Shown piece after piece: positions 1 through 12,600 of a DNA stretch of 64,000 nucleotides (positions within the stretch are counted from its first letter, which is position 1; each line of letters opens with the position of its first letter). Source of the stretch: Chaetorhynchus papuensis (Eukaryota > Chordata > Aves > Passeriformes > Rhipiduridae); contig VWYX01000927.1 in NCBI GenBank assembly GCA_013396525.1, positions 131,085-195,084 on the forward strand, read 5' to 3'. Below the pieces are notes generated by a model. The model was not told the origin of the DNA. It saw only the letters and a list, made by a program, of their open reading frames with translations, and made no database searches. A program made the position numbers and the translations under genes.

Positions 1-140
1 CAGAGCTTTGACTTTGAATATCTGAATTTATTTTTATTTGTATCTACCAATATATAGTATCAATTAAATTTTGCCATATATAACAAGTATGAATGTAATA
101 TCTTCAATAAAATGTGGATGAAACTTGTAAATTCAGACCT

Positions 141-593
141 AGTTGGGACAGTGGCCTACTGGAGTGAGTCCAGAGGAGGCCACAAATTTAATCGGAGCAA
201 TGGACCTCTTCTGCTTTGAAGAAAGGCTGGGAGAACTGGGATTGCTCAACTTGGAGAAAAGAAGGCTTAGGGGTGATCTAACTATGTCCTTTCTCTGAAG
301 GGACCCTACAAGAGAGATGGAGAGGGACTATTTACAAGGGCCTGGAGTGACAGGACAAGGGGGAATGGATTCAACCTGACAGAGAGTAGGTTTAGGTCAG
401 ATATTAGGAAAAACTTCTGGCACAGGTTGCTCAGAGGCTGTGTGGATGTCCCACCCCTGGAAGTGTTGAAGGCCAGGCTGGACGGAGCTCTGAGCAACCT
501 GGTCTAGTGGAAGGTGTCCCTGCCCATGGCAGGGGGGTGGAACGAGATGATCTTTAAGGTCCCTTCCAACTCAGGCCTTTCTGTGATTCTGAT
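141..593 (+). mobile_element. CR1 LINE 3' end, 5'-truncated
   Basis: Typical avian CR1 3' sequence: remnants of the reverse-transcriptase C-terminus (LFTRAWSD-like, broken by frame changes), the CAAGGCCAGGCTGG-like block, 'ggtgtccctgcccatggcag' and a terminal CTGTGATTCTG. Confidence 0.92.
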
Positions 594-673
594 AGTAAGT
601 AAAAAGCATTCATTTTATGAAATGTATAATACTACTTTATGAATATAAGAATCTACACTTTTCTTATTTAGCA

Positions 674-756
674 ATATAGATATAGATATAGATATAGATA
701 TAGATATAGATATAGATATAGATATAGATATAGATATAGATATAGATATAGATATA
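674..756. repeat. (GATATA)n hexanucleotide microsatellite
   Basis: About 14 near-perfect copies of GATATA in tandem. Confidence 0.97.
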
Positions 757-1559
757 CAAATACCCCCATTAAGATCCCTGTCTCAAAAAAAAAAAAAAGT
801 ATGACGGTAGAAATGAATGACTGAATAACTTCTTGGGGTCATGTTACCTAATGCTTTCCATGGAACTGAGGTCTAGCTGAGCATTAGGACCTTCTGATTT
901 CCTCAACTGTAGAAGGACCAACTCAGAGCCATTAATTATTTTGATCTAGCTAGATGCAGCTGTTATGATAAACAGACATTTTGATGTGTTTCAGTGGATA
1001 TACTACTGAAGTATTTTGATGGATATTTTGCCCAAAATGTGCAACTAAGTCTTCCTTCTGAGCTGACTGCACTCAGAAAAAATGCAGGTAATGGGCAGAG
1101 AATCTGCAATTCTCTTTTCTTTTTTTCTGAAGAAAATTACACTTAAGACAGAGAGGTTCAACCTGTCACAAACATTCAGGATCAAGCTTTCAGATTCTTT
1201 AAAAACATAATTGGTCTTTTACTTGCTTGCTTGTTTTTAGAACCCAGCATTTCACATGTTTCTGAAAGCTCGAAGCAGACTACCCCCACTGTTTTCCCTC
1301 TTCTCACAGCAGAATGGAAAGAAGCTTTCCAGATTTCTAGCACCAAGTTCTATATTTAAAAAAAACAAACAAGCAAACAAAACACTCAGGGAGTTAATTG
1401 CTCCCACTTCTCCTAAAACATTTGCAATGTTCACTTTTTGAGACAACTTGACAGACTTTTAACTGAGAGCTGAGGCTGTGGAGAGCAATGCAGGCAGCAT
1501 TAACCCATATGCCTCCCCAGCAAAATGCTGCACAGCTGTTTGGTAAGGAGCACTGTAGT

Positions 1560-1815
1560 CACAGAATCACAGAATCACAGAATCAACTTGGTTGGAAAAG
1601 ACATTTGAGATCATTGAGTCCAACCTATGACCTAACACCTCCTCATCGACTAAACCATGGCATTGAGTGCCACATCCAGTCTTTTTTTAAACACGTCCAG
1701 GGATGGTGACTCCACCACCTCCTTGAGCAGACAATTCCAGTGCCCAATCGCTCTTTCAGTGAAGAATTTTTATCTGACATCTAATCTAAACTCCTTGACA
1801 AACTCCTTGGTACAA
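1560..1815 (-). mobile_element. CR1 LINE 3' end, minus orientation
   Basis: Starts with three CACAGAAT units, the CR1 3' terminal repeat, followed by the CCAGGGATGGTGACTCCACC block and the CR1 segment ending near 'tctaatctaaactcc'. Confidence 0.9.
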
Positions 1816-1850
1816 AAAGTTTTTTGGGGAAACCAGGAAGTCAGAAGAAA

Positions 1851-1984
1851 TCATAGAATAGAATCACTTAGGTTAGAAAAGGCCTCTAAGGTAATTGAAT
1901 TCAACCTTTGCCAGACTACCACCTTATCAACCAGACCACATCCAGTTGTTTCTTGAACACATCCAGGGATGGTGACTCCACCAC
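1851..1984 (-). mobile_element. CR1 LINE 3' part, split by an LTR insertion
   Basis: CR1 3' end in minus orientation up to GGTGACTCCACCAC at 1984. The same CR1 continues after the gap at 2704 with the expected next block, so the two pieces were one element. Confidence 0.85.
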
Positions 1985-2068
1985 TGTTGGGGAAGATGAA
2001 ACAGGAAAGCCTTATTGCCTGGCAAAAGATGCTGAGAACATGGAAACTATAGGTGAAATTGAAATGAA
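1985..2068 (+). mobile_element. 5' end of an LTR (ERVL-like) running into the gap
   Basis: Sequence beginning TGTTGGGGAAGATGAA interrupts a CR1 and then enters the Ns. TG start and position suit an LTR insertion. The family name (avian ERVL type) is from memory and tentative, and the 3' end is not visible. Confidence 0.55.
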
Positions 2069-2703
2069 NNNNNNNNNNNNNNNNNNNNNNNNNNNNNNNN
2101 NNNNNNNNNNNNNNNNNNNNNNNNNNNNNNNNNNNNNNNNNNNNNNNNNNNNNNNNNNNNNNNNNNNNNNNNNNNNNNNNNNNNNNNNNNNNNNNNNNNN
2201 NNNNNNNNNNNNNNNNNNNNNNNNNNNNNNNNNNNNNNNNNNNNNNNNNNNNNNNNNNNNNNNNNNNNNNNNNNNNNNNNNNNNNNNNNNNNNNNNNNNN
2301 NNNNNNNNNNNNNNNNNNNNNNNNNNNNNNNNNNNNNNNNNNNNNNNNNNNNNNNNNNNNNNNNNNNNNNNNNNNNNNNNNNNNNNNNNNNNNNNNNNNN
2401 NNNNNNNNNNNNNNNNNNNNNNNNNNNNNNNNNNNNNNNNNNNNNNNNNNNNNNNNNNNNNNNNNNNNNNNNNNNNNNNNNNNNNNNNNNNNNNNNNNNN
2501 NNNNNNNNNNNNNNNNNNNNNNNNNNNNNNNNNNNNNNNNNNNNNNNNNNNNNNNNNNNNNNNNNNNNNNNNNNNNNNNNNNNNNNNNNNNNNNNNNNNN
2601 NNNNNNNNNNNNNNNNNNNNNNNNNNNNNNNNNNNNNNNNNNNNNNNNNNNNNNNNNNNNNNNNNNNNNNNNNNNNNNNNNNNNNNNNNNNNNNNNNNNN
2701 NNN
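2069..2703. other. Assembly gap (635 N)
   Basis: A run of N. The length is not a round placeholder, so it may be an estimate. It coincides with the LTR inside the CR1. ORFs drawn across it are artefacts. Confidence 1.
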
Positions 2704-3050
2704 TCCCTGGGCAGCCCATTCCAATGCTGGACAAGTATTTCAGTGAAGAAATTCTTCCTGATGTCCAGCCTCCCATGGCGCAGCTTGAGGCCATTTCCTC
2801 TTGTCCTGTCACTGGTTGCCTGGGAGAAGAGCCCAACCTCACCTGGCCTCACCCTCCTGTCAGGGAGTTGCAGAGGGTGATGATTCCCCTTGAGCCTCCT
2901 TTTCTCCAGGCTGAGCCCTCCCAGCTTCCACAGCCTATCCTCACATGACTTCTCCAACTTCATTGCCCTTCTCTGGACCCTCTCCAGCCCCTCAATGTCC
3001 TTCCTGTAGAGAGCACTCAGTAATGGACACAGTACTCAAAGATAAGAGAA
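2704..3050 (-). mobile_element. CR1 LINE, continuation of the element at 1851-1984
   Basis: Starts TCCCTGGGCAGCCCATTCC, the block that normally follows GACTCCACCAC in CR1. It continues through the reverse-transcriptase C-terminal region with many frame breaks. Confidence 0.88.
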
Positions 3051-3132
3051 AGGCAAACAAACTGACTGGCACTGCAGGTTAAAAACTCCTTATGTTAAAC
3101 ACCAATGGGGTTTCAGGTCTGTAGTTTCAAAA

Positions 3133-3188
3133 AATCACAGAAGGGCTGAGGTTGAATGGGACCTGTTGAGGTCATCTGGTCTGAACAT
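3133..3188 (-). mobile_element. CR1 3' end remnant
   Basis: Short match to the CR1 3' terminus (AATCACAGAAGGGCTGAGG... GGTCATCTGGTC), minus orientation. Confidence 0.75.
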
Positions 3189-3542
3189 TGTTTGATGTCA
3201 CTGATGCACAACTTCATATTAAATTTCTATATTATTTTGTGACTTACATAGTATTTATGTTAGTAATATTTCTATAGTAAAAAACAAATTCTATAATTTT
3301 ATATTTAAAAAGACAGATTCTAGTATTTCATTATTTATTAAGCATATTCTTCGTTAGTGAGAATTTGAAAGAAAATTATTTCCTCTTGTAAGATAAAGAT
3401 TACAAAAATCACTCTTGGTATTATTTTTAGTAGAATTGATTTGGACTTCACTGTGCACTTTATTGCCCATAAAGTATTTACAAACTACTGACAGTCTTAA
3501 GCATGTTTAAAAAGACTGATTTACAGGGGTTTACATTCTTAC

Positions 3543-3662
3543 CACATCTTTTTTCAGATTCATCTGAACCATCTGGGCAGTTCAAGACTCCATCACAAAA
3601 GAAATCTTCACTAATGCAGGTTACACCATCAGCACAGAGTTCAGCAGGTGGAAAACACTCAG
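3543..3662 (-). CDS. TMPRSS15: TMPRSS15 exon 5: LDL-receptor class A domain
   Basis: The acceptor is TTATTATTCCAG and the donor GTAAGA. The 120 bases encode a complete LDLRA repeat with six cysteines (Cys168, 175, 181, 188, 194, 205) and the calcium-binding signature CDGVLNCPDGSDE, with acidic ligands near Asp189, Asp196, Asp199 and Glu200. The mammalian first LDLRA repeat has the same spacing. The exon starts and ends in phase 1, so it could be skipped without a frameshift. The next exon should encode the first CUB domain; none is recognisable between position 1 and 3540 outside the assembly gap. Confidence 0.95.
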
Positions 3663-6600
3663 CTGGAATAATAAAGATGAGAGCAATAACAGCACAGCAG
3701 TAATGCAGTCTCACTACAAAGGAAAATTGACTTACCTCTGGTTGCTTTACCACAAATCAAATCAACCACTCTATTGTGTTTTACAAAACTGCATTTTTAG
3801 AAGCCTGGAATGAAATATCACATACTAAAAAGATAAATTTGACACAGAATGGAGAAAGTTCTCAGAAGTGAAATATTTTTTGGAACTAAGCTTGAAGTAG
3901 GGCTGGCAAAAAATATCTATTAATTCCTTTTTTTTTCCTTTACACAAATAAACTACTTTATGCAATATAATAAATGACATTTTCCAATTTCTTATGTTTG
4001 AATAATGTGAGAAAACTGTACTTTGGTTTAAATAACAGTGAAAAATTTCTGGGTTTAGGTAAATACAATTCTATTTCATTTCTTCGGTTTTAGCACATCA
4101 CACTGTTGCACCTCATCATGCTAAGGAATCTGATTTTTTAACTAGCCTATCTTAAAAAGCAAGAGCCTTTTAGACTAGATTTTTGAAACACCAGAATCAT
4201 CAGAAACCATATTCTTTTCAGATTTACAAATTTAATGTGTAAGTTAAGTCCAAATTTCTGCTAGAAGAATACATGGGCGGATCCTTGAAATTTTAGATCT
4301 TACTAATAGTCTTTTCCTAGAGCATAAATGTTCATCTACTGCAAACAAACTCTTTTAGTCTTTAGAGCATTTTGGTTTTAGACATCTGCAGAATTCAAGT
4401 AGGTCCTATTAAAGTGAACAGAAACATGCAGCGAAAATAAGCTTTGGATATCTACTAATTTCAAAATTCTTAAAATTGCATTAAATTCTGTAGAACTATT
4501 CACAGAGTTCCTTGTCTCTACTCCAACAAATTCTTACAGAAAAAGGGCAAAATTTCTGATGCAAGAAGGAAAAATAGTAATCCGAAAAATTTGATTTTTT
4601 TCATATTTTTTTCCATGGGACTGTTAGTTCTGTAATCAGATTAAGTATGATATCCTGTTGTGTGTCCCAGACTGACATAGGTATGGATGCATAGGAGCAT
4701 TTCAAAGTGCTTTGCAAAACACTCTCAGTGTTGGCGATGCAAACATTACAAAGCCAAAAGATTTGCCATTTTGCATCCAGCTGGAAATGAAAATGAACCA
4801 AACATTCTCCAGTCAAGTGTTGGAGGTGACACAGTGCCAGTGATTGAATGTCCACAGATGAGAGGAGACAAAACTGTGTGTTCTAGACCCAGAACAAAAC
4901 TTCCAACTGAAAACCCAGGATTAGGTTTTGCAGAACTCCAACAGGCAAGGAAACATTGTTTGCAAACTACATGATCAGTTCTGGGTTTATTCAACTCAGA
5001 AAACTAAACAGCACTGCCACCTCCTGGATTGAAAGAAAACAACTTTTCCTACTAAAACATTCTGACTTTTAAATGGCAAATTACCCTAAATTGTGCTGTA
5101 AGTGCTATATTAGTAAACAAGGATGGTAAAAACATAAGACTTGAACACTTTAGACTGCTTGTAGATGTCATATATATTTCATCATGTAAGACAGCTGGAG
5201 GATGTTTTCAAAGACTCAAAAATCTTCAGCTTTCTGTCCATTGGAAGTCATACTTTGCTATCAGTTTGTTTATTTTATTTTCCTCATAAAGGTCAAGAAA
5301 TAATATGAAAAAAAAGAGCAGCCAGCATTAGTGTCCCAAAAATGAATTGAGGTTACAAGATTTCATATCCACTGCAATTCCTTGCAATCCGCAATCCCTA
5401 TTCATTGTATTGCATATAGAACGTCTTCACCTGGGAAATCTCTCTCTTGAGGCTTTTTATTCTATAGAGATTTTCAGAACACCTGTGTCTTATAGAACAG
5501 TATTTAGAAGAGATGAATGAGCTAAAATTAACTTGGGATCGTTTACAGGAAAGAAAGTTACTTTTAATCACTGTGAAAACTGATTTCAAGTAAGTCACAC
5601 CTGTGTGACGCCTCTCTCCCTCTCTGAAATAAGAATGTCTCTGGCAGAACATATTGATATACACAATGCAAAAGTGCCACATATTATTGTGATTGTTAAT
5701 TAGTTACAATTATTTTATTGAAGCACTCCTGGTGGAATGGACAGGTGATATCTCACGTGAAAAGAGGCATTTTAATGATCCACAGCAGTAAAAGTTTGAC
5801 TACTTCAAAGTTCATAAAGGATATAGAACCTTTTAAGAAGCTCTTCATTATTTTTTTGATGGCATTTTTGAAGTATAATGAGCAATCAATTTCCACAGTG
5901 TTGTGCAGTAATTTGGAATAAACAAGTAGTAAAGAAAATTAAATATGCCAAGACTCTGAATTTAGCTTTTGAATACTTGAAGTATTTAGCTAAAAATGCA
6001 CCTTTGTGTATAGAGTAAGAGACGTGGCACACCAGATTCCCACTCCTCAGTTTCTACTTAATAGAAACCAGCACGACTTCAAATGTCAGCTAATCAACTT
6101 CTACTTCAAAAAATTCAGATTGTTTTTTAACCTCATCCTCAGTGAAGGGCTGTTATGAAGCTTAATTCAGGTAAAAAAAAAAAAAGGATGCTCATCGATC
6201 TTGAAGGGCTTCCATTTAGGCTTTGATAAATTTTCTACTATTTACATAAAATAACTATATCTGTATATTTGCAGAATTTAAAGCTACCTCGTCCTTAAAG
6301 CCCTATTCCTTTTTCCACCCACTTACATTTAGCTAAGCTCTGCAGGAATATGGGGCCAGTACCCTGAGTGCACTTCTCCTAAAGCAGTTTGTTTTTCTTC
6401 CTGACATATTTTCAATAAATGAGTTTACTTTACTCTCTGTGAGTCTGAGCCCTTTTCCTTATTCTTTAGCAGAACAAAATTATAACTGTATTTACTTATG
6501 AAACAACACTATTGGGGCTTAATTGCTTTAATTAGAAGACTAAAAAGATTACAAATATTATGTTTCATAAAAGAGGTGAAATTGAGTGGTTTTCACTGGA

Positions 6601-9600
6601 CAATCACTACCTTGCCCTTTACTCCCTCCTTAGTGAATGTACACAGTGCTGGCTCATACTTTCTAGTAGAAAAGGTTGTAAATAGTTCTCCCAGCTGCTA
6701 CTGAAAGGTCTGTAATGGAAGAGGAGGGCTCCCAAGAGAAAAAGTAAGAATCTGATTGCTGTTTGGGAGCCAAAGCTTTCATTCCTGCTACCTGTAGTTA
6801 TCAAGCATTTGTAGAATCAAAAGAAAAACAAAACAAAAGCAAGACCCAAACAAAAACCCAAACAACAACAACAAAAAACTTACTTATATTACCTGTGATT
6901 TGTATGCTGTTCACATCAATTTTCAAAGTCTGAGTAGGATTAGGGTTATTTGCAATGACACCCAAAACCAGCTCATTTTTTACTTTCTCAACTGTTACCA
7001 TCTGGGTGAAATAAAGAGTGATGATCGCCACCACACTAGCAATACAAAACAGAAAAGTTAATTAGTTATTCAAGCTGATGAAATAAATCTGCTATAAGAC
7101 CTATCGTCTAGACAGTATTTCATTCTAACACTAGTTCCATTTGCAAAGGCAGATTGTTTTTTAAGTATTGGCTGGCAAAGTTGACTCATAAAGAAGCACC
7201 TCTTAATTATCAGGTTGGTTTGAACCTTGGAGAAACTTTGTTCTTTCTTTATCTACCCTTACTTGCACTGTTGGAAAAAAAACAACATTCATTTCAATTG
7301 CTGCAATGGAGCCAAACTTGAGGAAAACTAAAGAAGTAGCTTTACTGTCATTCAACACGTCTATTAATTTTAGCCCTAAAATATTGAAGGTGAACCTTGA
7401 AGTATAATGAAAATTGTATAATACCTTAATGCGGCAAAATATAATACAAAATGACCACTTCTATAAAGCAAATACCATCTGTGGATTCTGCATTTTTTTC
7501 AGATCTGCTGTGTGATTGCCTGGATTCTCACAAGGAAACAGCGATGGCTGAAAACAGAGCTGTTTAGAAATTGTAGTTAAACTGCATTTAACTTCTATGG
7601 CGTCTAAATTTTATCCAGAGTGTTTTCTGTTTGTTCTCTCTCATCCTTTCTAGACACTATTATGAAGCTTTATATTTGTAGCCAGAGTAAGGAAATGTTG
7701 AAGTATGAGACTTGCCAAACATAAAGGTTTTCTCCTGTTACTTAAATTTAGGTGTAAAGTTTTTTTTCCTTAAACTCCCCATTTGCAACTGACTCAATAG
7801 TGCTCTTTGTAAGGAGTGATTAATCCTGTCGTTTTGCTGAGCATAGTTTGTAGTTTGCAATTTGTAGAAAAACTCTCCTTCTTGCATATTTCTGATAACC
7901 TCTAGGCCATGCTGAACAAACAAAACCTTTTATTGCTGACCTTGTGACTCAGCAGCAGAGTTTCAAGGGTGAAATACCAAGCAGATTGCCTGAAGGGGTA
8001 AACACTTTTTTAATGAAAAGAAAGTAATGCCTGAGACAAAGTTATTCAGAGCAGAAGTGAAGATCCTTGCTGATGTATTAAAAGCCAGATCCAACATTCA
8101 CAAATATCAGATTTTCTGATTTCTGTGATTGTTGTGTCAAGATACAGGGGTGGAAAAAGTTTTGCCCAACACAGTTATTTACAGTGCAGATATCTAGATT
8201 CCTGTTGTGGTTCATAGAAAGAAATAAGCTGTTCTTTGGCATAATTGGTCTCCTCCTAAAAAAAAAGGCATCTAAATTGACCAGGCAAGAAAACTAAAAA
8301 CCCAGCACTTACAAAGACAGTCTTGAGCAAACTGCTCAGAGATGTCTCCATCTTTGATGCCCAAATTTGATGAGAATAGTCCCTTTCTTTGTGCAGAAAC
8401 CAAATTTTCTGACTGGATCTACCTTCACAGGGACAATATTTTGGAAGTGGCCTACTCCTGCTGCTGTGTAGTCCATTCCCTTAACGTTATATAATCCTTC
8501 ATAAAGTGATCATACTCCACTTTCTAGCTAATTAGCGTTATGTCCTCACCATTCTAATCAAAAGATTGCTGCAATTCAAATCTGCTTCCCGTTACTTACT
8601 GATATTCAAGGTCAGCTAATATACCAATATCTTGTTCTGTGTTTTTTTTTCCAAGGACAATCATTAAAATAAACTAATCTCCTCTGCATATTTATCACCT
8701 TTATGTATTTACATTTGCAAGAACATGTGATACAACAGAACTATTGATCTGTTGTCATGTAATGTGTACTTTAATTTTCTGGGTTCACCTATGAGACAGC
8801 CAGTTATGCCATTCATTTCCCAAGGTTCTTCAGTTCTGCTGGAATCTTAATCCTTTGTCCTCTGTTTTGTTCTTGCCTATCACAGTGGTCATCAGACTTT
8901 TCTTGATTTGAAACTTGAGTTACTGGCAATGACAGGAGATCTGATCCCAGTTTAAGACAAGCAAATTCAGCACCAACCAATATCCTTTCCTTCCCAGATA
9001 GCTTCTTACCTTTCTCATTCTTTTCCATTTTTCTTTCTAAATTGACAGTCCCAGGGGCTATCACTTTTTTTTCATCTAATCCTAAAAGAAGTTTTTAGAG
9101 GGAAGATATGTATTGAAGCTTCATCCTCTTTAGAGGGCCTTATCCAAATTCTAAAAATGTTTGGTTTGTTTCCTGATTTTTTGGTTTTTGGGTTTTTTTA
9201 ATCTATTCACTGTCCACAGAAGAACTGTCTAAATTAGTAGCAGCATTGTCTCTTGCCCATATTTTAACTAAACTTTGTTATATAAATATACCCGGTCTCT
9301 GACGTCAATCTGTCACGGTCACTTTCAGATTTCCTGTAAAAAAAAAAAAGGAATAATAGAAAAAAAGAAAGGAAAAATCACAACCAACTCCACAGGGTTC
9401 CCATTGAGACTATAACATTTTGGACAGGATGGAAGCATGTCCTGGAACTGTTTAATAATGGGAGATAATGTTACACGTGTTTTGCTGAATCAGGACCTTA
9501 TAGTGCAGATGCAATTAACACTACAGACCTGGCTGTGTAGCCTGGACATTTTTGTCAGCTCGCCTTCAGTAGCTTTACTAAATTAAGCACATCTTAGTGT

Positions 9601-12600
9601 ACCAATTTTATAGAATCTTTAGAATTTTCCTGGTGTCAAATAACAGCCTCACTTGCTGACGTCCTAAGGAATATTCATTAAGTGGATCCATATCTGTAGG
9701 GACATACAAGTGCCTGAGCCTCCAGGCTTATGCCAGGAGATTTCTAACCGGAAATTTCTTCTTGATGGCAAGGATCAGCAACCCTGCAAACAGCACCTTG
9801 GCAAAAAAATAATTTAGCAGTTCTTTAAAATATAGAGTTTTGTGAGTGGGTCTTAGGGCTCAGCCTTACTGGTTTGGTCAAGGCGTGGACGCACATCAGC
9901 TTGAGAAGGAAATTTGCCCAGGGAAACACATTGGTGTCAAACTTAGCACAGGAGCACTTGGAAGATGTCAGATGTGAAAGGGAAAATAGAGGACGTTACC
10001 AAGGATGACTTGAAAATCAGGGTAAGTACTTCTGAGAGAAATATCTAAGTGAGGATTTTTGACATTTATTTTCAAAGTTGAATTAAGCTGTACCTACTTG
10101 AACTGGAAAATTTCACATCTCTCAAATTTGTATTTCAGATCACTTTCTTGAAAGATATTTTGTATCTATATGAAAAAGAGAAATCTTGAACCAATACAGT
10201 AATTAAAAACACACATGTTCTCACACAACAATCATGGTTTTAGTAATAAATAACTTTTTCTAGACTACACAAGCAAGGTATTTCTTTGATGATTCACTGA
10301 TTTTCACAAACAAGGAATACATTGAGTTCCGACCAGACTTAGGACCTGAAATATCTCTTTTTTGGAAAGAAAAAGCCATCAACAGCAGTTAATGTTAGGG
10401 AATTCAGGTACCTACAAACACTCTTGAATTAACCACAGGCTCATAGGTTCTTACCAATTTTTCAACATCAAAGGCAAGGACTTTGAAATCAGCTGATGAA
10501 CTGCTTTGCAAAGCAGGAGTGAAAGATGTGCCAGAGACTATTTTAAATATTCCCATATAGTCATGAGTATTCACATCTGCTTCAGCTAGATAATTAAAAA
10601 TAAAGGTGTTTTAATCATATAGAAAGAAATGAAAAATATTGCATTAGATTTTATTCCACACAGATCATCAATACAATAACTTCTAGATTTTTTTGTTTTG
10701 CTTTGCATTCAGAGATGTTCTGCCTAGTGCTGAATTTAAAGAAAAAAAATAGACTTTTTTGATGTTTACAATAGTTACAACTGTAATCATATTTTTAGGA
10801 ATACTATTTGCCCTTTTTTATCACTACTTTCAATTTTGTTTTAGATGCTGTCTTCCAGAAACACTGTGAGTAAATAAAAGATACAATATGGGCATACAAA
10901 GGATATGCCCAGTTTTGTCTAACACAAGGGACAGAGATACTTGGGAAGGTAAATAGTGAATTATGAGTTTTTCATATGTTCTGGATTAAAAATATTATGA
11001 ATTATTGCCTCACACTTTCTGTATTTGTGCTGTGCCCTTTTTCTTATGTGTAAGCTGGTTTTGATGACAGCACTGGAAACATCCGGTGTCAGAATAGTTA
11101 AACTACTTTTGACCTGACCTTTCTCACCAATACACGAATGAAATTCTGGGAGAATTTAGAAAGAAATTAGATAACTGGTCATTGTTGTAAATTTAATCTT
11201 GATATAATATGCTACAGGACATGAGGTATACATAAAACAATTCATTACACATTAAAAACATATTTCTTCACTGTGTAATACACAATACACTGGAAATTCT
11301 CAGAAAATACCTGAATTAAAATTGAATGATAGAAAATGCCTTTCACTTACCAGTTACAGTACCAGTGGTATTTTAGGTTGTGTTTGAAAGCATTAACATC
11401 AAAACAAGTTTTAAGAAAAAAGCAGATGTCAGAGACAGAGAAATTATGGTTCATGGCTTAAACATTGTTATGAGGGCATTTTGTCCATTGTGGCAAAACT
11501 GCATAAAGAAGCTGTGACCACAGAAGCCCACCCCTCCCTGAAGATGCCCAACTGGAACTTTGGACTGTGAGCTAAACCACCTAAGGAAACCTGAGATAAG
11601 ATAAAGGTGACACTATTTTTTAATCATCTCAGGCCTAGGAAAAAGCAAACAAGGCTGAGGGAGAAGAATTCATCCACCAGAAAGCCAAACCCAGCAGCTG
11701 TCCTGAAAATCATCCCTGGCTGGGTTTGGGGTAGGGGAGACCACAGCCCAGAGAGGCCAGGTTTGCACAGACTCCCCTACAACCAAGGGGGGGAGGGAGG
11801 AGGTTTCGGGTACGTGGTGTAACCTCTGGTCAGAGGCACTGAACACCCATCCTCTGTTACACAAACCAGCCCAGCTGTGGAACCCCCAGCCCCACAGGCC
11901 ACATCCACGGGACATTCACGTGAGAGACAGCTGAGGGGGTGTCCTAATCCATCAAAGACCCCCCCAAACCCATTCCTGAGGCCTTGCACCAGAGTACTGC
12001 ATGTGATGCCAAGTGATGCAATGGATCCAGAGTCTTGAAAGAGACTGTATCAAACTTGCCCCCCTCCCAGGGGAGGTACCTGGGCATTCCTACCTGGCCC
12101 AAATGTATATTAATCCACTGGATTCTATGTTTTTCAGGAAACCCTCACCACCAAGAAGAGAATCAACAGGATACCATTGGGATCCATGGAGTCGTGATAT
12201 TTTGTACTTAATTTGTCTCCACCTTACTCTTCCTGCCCCAACACTCTCTTTTTTATTTCTTCCTTTTTCTCTCTCTCCCTCATTTATTGTTAAATAAAAT
12301 CCATACTATTGACTTTAGCATATGGTCTCATTTGCACCTTAATTTGGGCAGAGGCACTTCTAATAATTTTAATAACTGAATCATAACAGCAAATAAATAC
12401 TACAATGAACAGCTTATGATGGAAGGCACAGCATAGTGACACCAATTTAATATCAACTGGTAGTAGCAGACTGCTTTGAGCTTCTTTGAAGGCCATTTGT
12501 CTTTAAAACAATTGCAAATCTGTTTTAAAAATATTCCTAAATATCAAAGGCCTTTTTTAATTATATATCAACTATATTAAAAAAAAAATTATAATTGTAT

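Larger units (their letters stand above)
1..3542 (-). other. TMPRSS15: TMPRSS15 intron 5 (part), repeat-rich, no coding seen
   Basis: This stretch follows exon 5 on the minus strand. It holds CR1 fragments, a hexamer microsatellite, an LTR start and the assembly gap. Positions 600-1550 and 3190-3540 look unique and AT-rich, with no exon-like ORF. Confidence 0.6.

Noticed and set aside
1851..2963. Very long ORFs across the Ns on both strands
   Set aside because: They are open only because N codons are not stops; the flanks are CR1.
7263..7344. Minus-strand segment with FLKFGSIAAIE before a GTAAGG donor, resembling a SEA cleavage region
   Set aside because: Its end phase (0) does not fit exon 4, which needs two carried bases. 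The acceptor is poor, and true exon 3 at 10098-10165 aligns far better.
7738..7923. Minus-strand ORF with a good acceptor, tested as exon 3
   Set aside because: No similarity to the SEA segment and no suitable donor.
9003..9079. Minus-strand exon-like segment (TVNLERKMEKNEK) with acceptor and GTAAGA donor
   Set aside because: Two extra bases at its start do not fit the phase after exon 2, and the residues do not resemble TMPRSS15.
11787..11810. G-run suggesting a quadruplex in the LTR
   Set aside because: The last loop is about 10 bases, longer than usual criteria, and nothing else supports it.
11607..11989. Overlapping ORFs with proline- and glycine-rich products
   Set aside because: They lie inside the LTR. 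The matching frames in the second copy (19494-20345) are of the same origin.
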